Shown piece after piece: positions 18,683-25,957 of a DNA stretch of 33,465 nt (positions within the stretch are counted from its first letter, which is position 1; each line of letters begins with the position of its first letter). Where the stretch lies: positions 1 through 33,465 of the forward strand of contig JBDNFP010000016.1 of NCBI GenBank assembly GCA_041689775.1, in the 5' to 3' direction. A program made the position numbers and the translations under genes. The notes under the pieces were generated by a model that saw nothing but the letters and a program-made list of their open reading frames with translations, did no database searches and was not told where the DNA came from. This DNA is from JBDNFP01 sp041689775 (GTDB lineage: Bacteria > Bacteroidota > Bacteroidia > Cytophagales > Spirosomataceae).

Positions 18683-19087
18683 TTAGCCTCTGTCCTGACA
18701 GAGCTCAATGAGGACGCCGTTGGCCGACTTGGGATGAAGAAAGCACACCAGCTTATTATCGGCTCCCTGTTTAGGTATTTCGTTTAGCAGTACAAAACCC
18801 TCGTTTTTCAGGCGTTCCATTTCGGCCACAATATCATCTACCTCAAAAGCCAGATGATGAATACCTTCCCCTTTCTTTTCGAGAAATTTAGCAATGGGGC
18901 TACCCTCCCGGGTAGCTTCCAAAAGCTCTATTTTGGTCTGATTAATCTTAAAAAAAGAAGTTATGACCCCTTCGGCTGCAACTTCCTCGTGTTTGTAGGG
19001 AGGCGTATTGAATAGCTGGGTAAATAGCGCGTCAGAGGCTTTCAGGTTTTTGACGGCTATACCAATGTGCTCAATGTTTGTAAACAT
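18683..19087 (-). CDS. mce: Methylmalonyl-CoA epimerase
   Basis: This enzyme of the vicinal oxygen chelate family interconverts (S)- and (R)-methylmalonyl-CoA, linking propionyl-CoA breakdown with succinyl-CoA via the B12-dependent mutase. The 134-residue protein matches the family in length and in its two beta-alpha-beta-beta-beta halves. Likely metal ligands are His7 (IEHIGIAV), Gln50 (INQTKIEL), a histidine of the GEGIHHLAFEV motif (residues 77-78) and Glu128 (GVLIEL). It lies 30 bp downstream of the glycerophosphodiesterase-like gene and may have its own promoter just after that gene's stop codon. No mutase gene is in view. Confidence 0.94.
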   Translation of the reverse strand: MFTNIEHIGIAVKNLKASDALFTQLFNTPPYKHEEVAAEGVITSFFKINQTKIELLEATREGSPIAKFLEKKGEGIHHLAFEVDDIVAEMERLKNEGFVLLNEIPKQGADNKLVCFLHPKSANGVLIELCQDRG

Positions 19088-19109
19088 GTTTGGTAGAGTA
19101 AAATTTATA

Positions 19110-19141
19110 CAAATGTACTATTTCCCTAAAAACGTCGCCAA
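19110..19141 (-). promoter_or_regulatory. Candidate Bacteroidota promoter for mce
   Basis: On the minus strand TTG (19141-19139), 21 nt, then TACATTTG (19117-19110) fits the -33 TTG / -7 TAnnTTTG layout. The -7 box ends 22 nt before the mce start codon and directly follows the stop of the upstream gene, suggesting that mce can be transcribed independently. Confidence 0.45.
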
Positions 19142-19909
19142 CCCGATTAGGTCATCAGCCCCGATGTAATCAATACCGAGCTCTTGTAGCGTGCGGTAGC
19201 CGAGCTCGGTATTGGGTGTAGCCCACAGGCGCACAAGTTTTTTCTGGGCGTGTTGCAAGGCCACAAACTTGCTGATGTTGTTACGCATAGATTCGGTCAT
19301 CGGCTTTTTACCATCCCAGTATCCGCCAAAGTCCATGATACTACTACTGACTAGCTCAACCCTAGGAGACGCCTTTTTGGAGTATACCAGATTTTTACGC
19401 CCATCAAAGGTGAACAGTTTATTCTTCGTAACGAGCTCGTCGGGTGCGGGCATTTCGCCGCTTATTACTATCCTGACGTGCTTTAAAGTCTTTCGGTGCG
19501 GAGCCAGTAGTTCTTGTAGAGCATCGAGGGTAGCCGGGCCGGTATTTTTAATATCAATGAGCAGTTGCAGCTCCTGCCGTCCGGGGTAGGGCCAGCCTTT
19601 GTTGGCGTTTACTTTTTCCAGAATAGGATCAACGTACAGGGCTTTTAAGGTACGATCGGGGGTAATATCTTTCCAGTTGTGGGCTACGTAGAGTTCTCCA
19701 TCTTTCAGAAAAACATCGGCTTCAACGGAGCCAAACCCCAGCTCGTAGGCACCGTGAAAAGGGCGCTTTTGTTCATAATCATTGTGCGAGTGGGCGTTGG
19801 CCATGGAGTAGCTCACCGGCTGAGCCTGCGTAAAGCCAGGTAGGCCCAGAAGAATCCAAAGGCAGGTAATGTTGCGTAGGTATAAATAGTGTTGGTTGAT
19901 TACTAACAT
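19118..19909 (-). CDS. Exported glycerophosphodiester phosphodiesterase / PI-PLC-like protein
   Basis: This is a secreted phosphodiesterase-fold protein, likely acting on phospholipid-derived diesters in the periplasm. It is 263 residues from the ATG chosen here. That start gives a plausible signal peptide (LRNITCLWILLGLPGFTQAQ); the frame also opens at 19957, which would add 16 residues before it. The catalytic pattern of the TIM-barrel family is visible: AHSHNDYEQKRPF near the mature N-terminus, then GFGSVEADVFLKDGELYVAH with the acidic pair and second histidine. The family is close to those annotated as PI-specific phospholipase C/GDPD in Bacteroidota. It probably reads into mce, 30 bp downstream. 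Substrate is not predictable from sequence. Confidence 0.82.
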   Translation of the reverse strand: MLVINQHYLYLRNITCLWILLGLPGFTQAQPVSYSMANAHSHNDYEQKRPFHGAYELGFGSVEADVFLKDGELYVAHNWKDITPDRTLKALYVDPILEKVNANKGWPYPGRQELQLLIDIKNTGPATLDALQELLAPHRKTLKHVRIVISGEMPAPDELVTKNKLFTFDGRKNLVYSKKASPRVELVSSSIMDFGGYWDGKKPMTESMRNNISKFVALQHAQKKLVRLWATPNTELGYRTLQELGIDYIGADDLIGLATFLGK

Positions 19910-20113
19910 GTTGTAGAAAAAAAAGTTATATAATAAGTAAGGGTAGTAAGTAGCCAAAATAGGAAACTTACTGACTATTCTGTTAGTTGTAGAATAGAGA
20001 TCTCAATTATGAGAATTTATTCGTGGCCAAACATAAAAAATATTTTTTAACAGGATGTTTGTCACGCGCAACCATGCTATCAAATCTCACGTATTAATAT
20101 AAAAGGCCCAAGC

Positions 20114-20683
20114 ATGTCTGAGCATAACTCCGCCGCTATTCTTGACTTGCTCGACGGATGCTTAATCAAAGACCGTCGTAGTCAGGAACTGCTTTACAAG
20201 CAGTTTTATGGATATGCTATTGGGTTATGCTTGCGCTACACCTCAAATAAAGAGGAAGCAAAAGAGATTGTGAATGACGGATTTTTTAAAATTTTTACTA
20301 AAATAGAAAGTTTTGATCGTGAACGACCTTTCAAAACGTGGTTAGCGCGAGTGATGATTAATACTGCTTTGGACCATTATCGAAAGGAATCGAAGCATCC
20401 GGTTCAGCAAGATATCGAAACGGCGAAAAATATTCCCATTAATGAGAATGCAATTAGCCAGCTTGCGTATCAGGAATTGATTGATATGGTGCAAAAGCTA
20501 CCACCAGCTTACCGGATGGTTTTTAGTTTGGCTGTATTAGATGGCTACACCCACGAAGAAATAGCCAAAGAGTTGGCTATTTCGGTGGGGGCTTCCAAGT
20601 CAAATCTGGCGAGGGCCCGTGAAAAATTAAGAGTAATGTTATCAAAGAAAAGCTTGGACGAGTATGAAAGAGTGGTCCGATGA
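20114..20683 (+). CDS. RNA polymerase sigma factor, ECF-like sigma-70 family
   Basis: The 189-residue protein has the two-domain layout of extracytoplasmic-function sigma factors. Region 2 (about 20-95) contains LYKQFYGYAIGLCLRYTSNK, then EAKEIVNDGFFKIFTKI and FKTWLARVMINTALDHYRK for -10 recognition. Region 4 (about 125-180) contains LPPAYRMVFSLAVLDGYTHE, then EIAKELAISVGASKSNLARA, the helix-turn-helix for -35 recognition. The final 20 bp overlap the start of the next gene, a membrane-anchored protein that probably controls it. The promoter set it recognises is unknown; the following Rieske/DUF5777/YceI cluster is a natural candidate target. The 156 bp upstream holds no gene. Confidence 0.93.
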   Translation: MSEHNSAAILDLLDGCLIKDRRSQELLYKQFYGYAIGLCLRYTSNKEEAKEIVNDGFFKIFTKIESFDRERPFKTWLARVMINTALDHYRKESKHPVQQDIETAKNIPINENAISQLAYQELIDMVQKLPPAYRMVFSLAVLDGYTHEEIAKELAISVGASKSNLARAREKLRVMLSKKSLDEYERVVR

Positions 20684-22130
20684 AGAATTGGACGGACTCT
20701 TTCGAAAATCTTTCGAAGAGTTTGATCCACCTGTTGAATCTAATGACTGGAACGATCTTCGAGACCGGCTCGATGCTACCGACAATCCCCCCGTTGTTGG
20801 TAATTGGACAGAAAAATATTGGCCTTTGGCCGTGCTATTGCTGATTGTGATCGGGGGAATAGGCGTTTACTACGGAGTCGAAGATGGTAAGGTAGGAGAG
20901 AAGAGGGATACTGTTCTTTCGACTCCGGTCAGGCGCCCCTCCGATCAATCAGCGCAAAAAAATAGTGAGTTATCTCCGGTTAATCAAAACGCTGGAATAA
21001 CTAGGAAGCTTCCCGCAGCTGATCCAAATAAGGAATCTACTACGGATTTTGATCTAAAATCGGGTAGTTTGTTTGACCAAAAGCAAGTAACCCAAAATGA
21101 AGAAATAAGGAAATTGCCCCGGAACCTTGCGAGCGTAAGCGGAGTACGTAAGCAACCAAACCTGACCGATTCGGAAGGGGGGGACGGGGTAGTTTCCTTT
21201 TCTAAAAATGAAATTAATACACAAACGGTTTCAACCGAGATAGTAGAAAATAAAATGGCGGATGGTCCCGTCCGGTCTGCTTCTGACCTTCCCATGGGAA
21301 GATTGCCTAAATCCATACAAATTACTGGTACTTCGGCTGATGAAGTCGCAAACTTTATGCCTTCCTCTACGGAATCATCTGAGCGTAGCCGCCTACTTTC
21401 CATCGAATCACTGACTCCTCACAATTTTGTTGTTCCAACAAATAACTTTAAGCTTCCCGTGATAGCTAGCTCGGTAGTGGTACAAACCACAACTGAACCC
21501 GAACTACCCGCTAAGGTAAATACTGCTTCCTGGGCGATCCGGATTGGAGTGGCACCTAATTTGAGTGCGGTTACTATGAGCATGAAGAACTTTGATCGTC
21601 CGGACCTTTCGGCTTCTCTACTAGTTGAGCGTTCATTATCTAAGAAGTGGTTCTTACAGACGGGAGTTGTGCGGAGCTTGAAAACTTACAGTGCCCTGGC
21701 GGGTGAATATGAGTGGCCCTCTGGTCCTGGTTGGTATCAGTCAGAGATGCCGACCAGCATAGATGGGGCGTGCCGGGTTTTTGAAGTGCCCATAAATCTC
21801 AGATTTGATTTTATTCAGAGAGAACAAAACCGCTGGTTTGTGGGTGCTGGAGTATCGTCTTATAAAATGCAGAATGAGAAATACACCTACCATTACAAAA
21901 GCTTCGATCCAACTATTCGGTGGTGGAATTGGGAAGGTAAAACCGGATGGTACCTATTTAGCCACCTGAGCGCGTCGGTGGGCTACGAGCGGAAATTATC
22001 TCAGCGGCTTTCGGTGGTTATGGAGCCGCATCTTAGGGTACCCATACGCAAAGTCGGTCTTGGTAAGGTGAACTTGTTCACAACCGGCATTTGGGTAGCC
22101 TTTCGCTATACTCCGGTGTTCCAAAAGTAA
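20664..22130 (+). CDS. Putative anti-sigma/transducer protein: one TM helix plus C-terminal beta-barrel domain
   Basis: This 488-residue protein overlaps the sigma gene by 20 bp, so it is translationally coupled to it. Residues 1-50 are charged and cytoplasmic-looking (EELDGLFRKSFEEFDPPVES, DWNDLRDRLDATD). A single membrane helix follows at about 53-71 (WPLAVLLLIVIGGIGVYYGV), then a long low-complexity periplasmic linker (about 75-285) and a beta-rich C-terminus of about 200 residues. The C-terminus has alternating strands ending ...IWVAFRYTPVFQK, resembling a small outer-membrane barrel of the PorT type. I see no zinc anti-sigma HxxxCxxC motif. Position and topology suggest it holds the sigma factor and couples it to the envelope. 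This is inference, not a family match to a characterised anti-sigma factor. Confidence 0.7.
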   Translation: MKEWSDEELDGLFRKSFEEFDPPVESNDWNDLRDRLDATDNPPVVGNWTEKYWPLAVLLLIVIGGIGVYYGVEDGKVGEKRDTVLSTPVRRPSDQSAQKNSELSPVNQNAGITRKLPAADPNKESTTDFDLKSGSLFDQKQVTQNEEIRKLPRNLASVSGVRKQPNLTDSEGGDGVVSFSKNEINTQTVSTEIVENKMADGPVRSASDLPMGRLPKSIQITGTSADEVANFMPSSTESSERSRLLSIESLTPHNFVVPTNNFKLPVIASSVVVQTTTEPELPAKVNTASWAIRIGVAPNLSAVTMSMKNFDRPDLSASLLVERSLSKKWFLQTGVVRSLKTYSALAGEYEWPSGPGWYQSEMPTSIDGACRVFEVPINLRFDFIQREQNRWFVGAGVSSYKMQNEKYTYHYKSFDPTIRWWNWEGKTGWYLFSHLSASVGYERKLSQRLSVVMEPHLRVPIRKVGLGKVNLFTTGIWVAFRYTPVFQK

Positions 22131-22245
22131 TTCTCCTTTCTCCTAAATTTTAATAACAACCGGGTGAAATAATCTGTTTCTCCCTATATACCGTACTTAA
22201 TAAACGGGTACATTATTTTAGATCGATAAATTTTAAATATTAAGA

Positions 22246-22803
22246 ATGGAAATTATTGAGAAAAAAGAACTCGAAAAGAAAGAGGTATTTAAAAGAGGAG
22301 AGTTCCTACGTAGCCTCGGATTAAGTGCTTCCGCCTTAATGGCATTTTATTGTATGGGCACACTTACCTCGTGTAGTTCAGGCAATGAGCCAGAACCTAT
22401 GACATCGGGAGGAACTCCAACGGGTGGAAATACAGGCGGAACGGGAGGAGGAAGCGCCAGCACGGGTGTTACTGGTACTACTACCGGAGCCTCGATTGAC
22501 TTCGCTGTTGATTTGACCTCAGATACGTACAAAAAACTTAAAACGGACGGAGAGTTTGCAATCATTGGAGATACAATTGTGGTTCATTCTGGCGGAACCA
22601 GCTATATAGCTTTGTCCAAGGCGTGTACCCACGCTGGTACGACCGTTCAATACAGAAAAGGGAGTAATGATATCTGGTGTGACAACCACGGGTCAGAATT
22701 TAATTTGGATGGTACCGTGAAGAAAAGCCCAGCCCCGGCTCCGCTGACGGTGTATAAGACTACGCTAAGCCAAAACGGAAACTCACTGACTGTAAAGGCC
22801 TGA
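22246..22803 (+). CDS. Rieske [2Fe-2S] lipoprotein
   Basis: The 185-residue protein has a basic N-terminus (KRGEFLRSLGLSASALMAF), a hydrophobic segment and a lipobox LTSC with the lipidated Cys at residue 43. A Gly/Thr linker of about 35 residues follows, then a compact Rieske domain (about 85-185). Cluster ligands are Cys127 and His129 (ACTHAG) and Cys145 and His148 (WCDNHGSEF), so all four are present. The protein is therefore an envelope-tethered electron carrier. No cytochrome b or oxygenase partner is encoded nearby, so it is not a bc1 Rieske subunit or a dioxygenase ferredoxin by context. The next gene begins 4 bp after its stop, indicating a single transcript with the DUF5777 and YceI genes. 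Confidence 0.9.
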   Translation: MEIIEKKELEKKEVFKRGEFLRSLGLSASALMAFYCMGTLTSCSSGNEPEPMTSGGTPTGGNTGGTGGGSASTGVTGTTTGASIDFAVDLTSDTYKKLKTDGEFAIIGDTIVVHSGGTSYIALSKACTHAGTTVQYRKGSNDIWCDNHGSEFNLDGTVKKSPAPAPLTVYKTTLSQNGNSLTVKA

Positions 22804-22807
22804 TCGA

Positions 22808-23710
22808 ATGAATATTCTCCGCCTGCTTTTGTCTTCGCTGTTGATAATACCATTGACCACAATGGCCCAGGATGATCTAATGGATATGCTGGAAAAAGAA
22901 GCCGGTGAGACCACCGTGCCCGCAGTAGCCACCTTCAAGTCAACCCGGATTATTAACGGACAGTCGGTGGAAACTATGAAACGTAATCACCTCGACTTTC
23001 GGATTTCACACCGGTTTGGCCGATTGAATTCCGGAGCCTATGAACTCTTCGGCCTTGATCAGGCGGTGATGCGGATGGGTTTTGAATACGGTATTACGGA
23101 TGATCTGATGATCGGGATAGGTCGTAGCGGCGAGCAGAAAGCTTACGATTTCTTCGGAAAATATAAGTTGATCAAACAAGCTACCGGAGCGCGGCAGGTA
23201 CCTATTTCAGTAACGTTGTTTGGTAGCTCGGTGATCCGGACGCAGCGGTCATTCGTGCCTGGTGAAATCTTCGCTTTTGAAGACAAGCTTACCTACACCG
23301 GCCAATTACTCATTGCGCGCAAATTTAGCGAAAGTCTGTCTTTGCAGATTACACCTACCTACCTCTATCGCAACCGCCCGGAATTACCGGGTGATCAACG
23401 TTTGCTTCTGGCGCTGGGAATAGGGGGGCGTTTGAAAGTAAGCCGTCGGGTATCGATTAATGCCGAATACTTCTACGCATTCCGGGATAATACTACCAAC
23501 CTGCCCTACTACAATTCACTGGCTTTGGGGGTAGATATCGAAACGGGTGGGCATGTTTTTCAGCTCCATTTTACCAACTCGCTGGGGATGATTGAAAAAC
23601 AGTTTATTGGCGAAACAACTGGAAGTTGGGGCAAAGGAGATGTTCATTACGGATTTAACATATCCCGTACATTCAGCTTAGATAAGAAGAAGAAAATGGT
23701 AAAAAATTAA
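22808..23710 (+). CDS. DUF5777-family beta-barrel protein
   Basis: The 300-residue protein has a signal peptide (MNILRLLLSSLLIIPLTTMAQ) and then the sequence I associate with the DUF5777 family: ATFKSTRIINGQSVETMKR and HLDFRISHRFGRLNSGAYEL, with GLDQAVMRMGFEYGITDDLM. The rest alternates short amphipathic strands (LSLQITPTYLYRNR, RVSINAEYFYAF), consistent with an outer membrane barrel. Function is not known for the family. It sits between a Rieske lipoprotein (4-bp gap) and a YceI protein (15-bp gap), and that linkage is the main clue: an outer membrane component of a redox or lipid-linked process. Confidence 0.8.
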   Translation: MNILRLLLSSLLIIPLTTMAQDDLMDMLEKEAGETTVPAVATFKSTRIINGQSVETMKRNHLDFRISHRFGRLNSGAYELFGLDQAVMRMGFEYGITDDLMIGIGRSGEQKAYDFFGKYKLIKQATGARQVPISVTLFGSSVIRTQRSFVPGEIFAFEDKLTYTGQLLIARKFSESLSLQITPTYLYRNRPELPGDQRLLLALGIGGRLKVSRRVSINAEYFYAFRDNTTNLPYYNSLALGVDIETGGHVFQLHFTNSLGMIEKQFIGETTGSWGKGDVHYGFNISRTFSLDKKKKMVKN

Positions 23711-23725
23711 TTTTAAAATCAACGC

Positions 23726-24298
23726 ATGGACATAAACAAATTGGAAAGGTCGATAGGCATCCTGTTGACCTTCCTCATTTTTACAGGGCAGAGTGCCTGG
23801 GCGCAGTCAACATTGTATGCTACCTCAGCGGGGCAGACCAGCTTTTTTTCTAAAACTCCGGTCGAGGATATTAAAGCTGTTAATAAAAAAACGCAGGTGA
23901 TCTTAAATACTACTTCGGGAGAGATTGCCGTGCGTATGAACATGCGTGACTTCGATTTTCCGAATGAGCTGATGGAAGAACACTTCAATGAAAACTACAT
24001 GGAATCGGCCAAATATCCGACGAGCACCTTCAAAGGGAAGGTTGATCAGGACATTGATCTGACTAAAAATGGTACGTATAACCTTACGGCGTCGGGGACT
24101 TTTACAATACACGGCAAAAGTCAAAACAGAACTCTAAAAGGGGATATAACGGTGAAAGGGGGAGAAATACTAATCAACTCCGAATTTAATGTCTCTCTAT
24201 CGGATCACTCCATTGATGTTCCAAAAATTGTTTTTGTTAAAATAGCGCAGAATATACAGGTAAAATCCTCGTATTCAATGGTTCCCTACAAGCAGTAA
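23726..24298 (+). CDS. YceI-family periplasmic protein
   Basis: The 190-residue protein has a signal peptide (about residues 1-26, ending QSAWAQ) and a YceI domain, an extended lipocalin-like barrel that binds polyisoprenoids such as quinones in characterised members. Recognisable parts are GQTSFFSKTPVEDIKAVNKK, MESAKYPTSTFKGKV and FTIHGKSQNRTLKGDI. It is the third gene of the Rieske-DUF5777-YceI cluster, with 15 bp to the preceding gene. A quinone-type ligand delivering or accepting electrons at the Rieske protein would fit the context, but this is inference. Confidence 0.9.
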   Translation: MDINKLERSIGILLTFLIFTGQSAWAQSTLYATSAGQTSFFSKTPVEDIKAVNKKTQVILNTTSGEIAVRMNMRDFDFPNELMEEHFNENYMESAKYPTSTFKGKVDQDIDLTKNGTYNLTASGTFTIHGKSQNRTLKGDITVKGGEILINSEFNVSLSDHSIDVPKIVFVKIAQNIQVKSSYSMVPYKQ

Positions 24299-24399
24299 AT
24301 CATTGGTAGCGAGGGGTAGTCTTGGATAATCTAAAAAGAATGGCTTGATAACTTGTACAAAATGGGTTAAATTTAGTGCCTTATCAGGTCTAAAACTCC

Positions 24400-25086
24400 A
24401 TGAAACGAAACGCTTACGACGAACTTATTAACGGTAGCTTACTGCATCAATCAGTAACTGAGCGCCTTGACGCAGCTGACAAAACGCCGATTGAGCTGGA
24501 CGGCGAACTGATAGAGCTAATCCTGGATCTCTATAATGATGATCGTGATTTTCCGTACCAGAAAATCCGCAAGTTCTCAATTGGAGAAATCCTAACTTAC
24601 TTACAAGCTACCCACCGCTACTATCTCACCAAAAAACTCCCCGAGATAGAGCAGTCACTGCTGCATATTTTCAGCCGATATGGAAAAACCCATGAGCTGC
24701 TAGCGGAGCTATGTTTCTTTTTTAACGACTACAAGAATGACCTGATTAACCATATCAAGATGGAGGAGCGGGAGTTTTTTCCCTACATTAAACGGCTGGC
24801 AAAAGCTGCCGAAGGAGAACTTTCGGCGGATGAGGTTACTGAGCTGCTAAGCAAAGCATCTATTGCGCAGTTTACAGACCATCACGATTCCATCGAGGAT
24901 GAGCTGAAAGAGGTCAGTGAGATTATCAAACGGTATTCTGAATACGAAACAACCCCATTTCCGTACCGTATTTTTCTCAATCAGGTAGAGCTTTTTGAGC
25001 TTGAACTCCGTAAGCATGCCATCATCGAAGACCACGTGCTCGTACCCATGGCGAGGGAGTTGGAAGAAAAGCTGAAAGAAAAATAG
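24400..25086 (+). CDS. Hemerythrin-like di-iron protein (RIC/YtfE-like)
   Basis: The 228-residue helical protein carries a hemerythrin-like set of ligands in its C-terminal three quarters: His72 (THRYYL), His118 with nearby glutamates (NHIKMEEREFFPYI), His161/162 (FTDHHDSIEDEL), and His206 with Glu210 and His212 (RKHAIIEDHVLVP). The spacing matches proteins annotated as iron-sulfur repair di-iron proteins (RIC/YtfE). Those usually also have an N-terminal Cys-containing ScdA segment; this one lacks it, having only a short extension with no cysteine. A cytoplasmic role in NO, oxygen or iron-sulfur damage response is plausible. It starts 101 bp after the YceI gene and may belong to the same stress response, but no shared promoter element is visible. 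Confidence 0.8.
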   Translation: MKRNAYDELINGSLLHQSVTERLDAADKTPIELDGELIELILDLYNDDRDFPYQKIRKFSIGEILTYLQATHRYYLTKKLPEIEQSLLHIFSRYGKTHELLAELCFFFNDYKNDLINHIKMEEREFFPYIKRLAKAAEGELSADEVTELLSKASIAQFTDHHDSIEDELKEVSEIIKRYSEYETTPFPYRIFLNQVELFELELRKHAIIEDHVLVPMARELEEKLKEK

Positions 25087-25184
25087 TACCTCCCCATATA
25101 ACCTTTACTGAAATTCACCCGGTACCATGAAATCGTACAAAGTCATGTACCTTAGGCTTTGTCAGGAACACTTGATCAGTAATT

Positions 25185-25750
25185 ATGTCAAAAAATGAAG
25201 TAGCGCAGAAAATGCCTAATCCACACGTCTATACCGTAAACTGCATAAATGGGCGACTGTACCCCTGTTTTTTTTTATGTTTCTGGTGGGAGCTACCGGC
25301 TTGTTGTTGGGCTGTAAAAAGAAAGTGAACTTACTCCCCAAAACGGCAAAGGGCACTACCGAGCAGAGCTCTCAGTGGATAAGCCTTGACAGTATTCAGA
25401 ACGTGGCTCGCTGCTATGCTACTCTGCACAATCTTTCTGATGAGATTGACCGAATCGATGTGCGTTCCCAAAAGGGAATTGCCAAGATCGTGTTCGTGCT
25501 GCACTTTACTGCATTATAGATTAACTGTTCCACCGCCGATATCATCAGCGTGGATACCCGTACTTCTGATATTATCGAGAAAATACGCGACGGGTCGATC
25601 CTTGATTACTGGATTGGCCAGGACGGCGAGCACGTAAAATTTACTTATGCTGGTACTGTATCGTTGGGCCTCATTTTACTTTCTGTTAGTGGGTTTTTAC
25701 TGTGGTATAACCCGATACGGATTCGGCGGCAAAAGCGTGGTTTAGCCTGA
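25185..25750 (+). pseudogene. Broken PepSY-domain membrane protein (frameshift plus amber stop)
   Basis: Conceptual repair gives a short PepSY membrane protein with two helices around a PepSY domain. The start region (ATG 25185, MSKNEVAQKMPNPHVY) is in one frame. At about 25230 the frame must change by an apparent extra TA to continue as RKLHKWATVPLFFFMFLVGA and the conserved WISLDSIQNVA and EIDRIDVRSQKGIAKIVF. A TAG at 25517 then interrupts this second frame, after HFTAL. Directly after it the same frame resumes as INCSTADIISVDTRTSDIIE, KIRDGSILDY and the final helix LGLILLSVSGFLLWYNP. In homologues the interrupted position is usually Gln or a similar polar residue, so CAG to TAG is the simplest explanation. 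Two independent lesions argue for real decay rather than one sequencing error. Confidence 0.8.
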
Positions 25751-25778
25751 TTTAACTATGATTTATGAATATTTGATG

Positions 25779-25799
25779 GACCCGGATAGCGGGTCTTTT
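25779..25799 (+). terminator. Intrinsic terminator after the PepSY pseudogene
   Basis: GACCCG, loop GATAG, CGGGTC, then TTTT: a compact perfect 6-bp stem with a U-tract, 28 nt after the pseudogene's final stop. It separates the pseudogene from the histidine kinase gene. Confidence 0.8.
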
Positions 25800-25844
25800 C
25801 TGTATATATTCGTTTGGTGGCAGATAAAAAATCCCAAATAATAG

Positions 25845-25867
25845 ATAGATATTTTTTCGATATCTAT
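25845..25867. promoter_or_regulatory. Perfect 8-bp dyad upstream of the histidine kinase gene
   Basis: ATAGATAT, a 7-nt TTTTTCG spacer, then ATATCTAT. It lies about 90 nt before the kinase start at 25958, downstream of the pseudogene terminator, so it may be an operator. As an RNA hairpin it would be AT-rich and weak, which makes a terminator less likely. Confidence 0.35.
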
Positions 25868-25957
25868 GAGAAATCGAGTATCTTTTGGCTGATTATTAAA
25901 ATCAACTTTTTTGAAGTACCAAACAGACTTCCCAAAAGTATGCTCAACGAATAAGAT

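Noticed and set aside
19910..19957. 16-codon extension of the glycerophosphodiesterase-like protein
   Set aside because: The extra residues precede what looks like a complete signal peptide from the ATG at 19909.
20664..22130. FecR-type anti-sigma factor of a TonB signalling system
   Set aside because: No FecR domain motif is visible and no SusC/FecA-like receptor gene is adjacent; the C-terminus looks like a barrel instead.
25121..25152. Imperfect inverted repeat GGTACCATG / CATGTACC after the hemerythrin-like gene
   Set aside because: One base is missing from an arm, the loop is long and there is no T-run, so it is weak as a terminator and could be chance.
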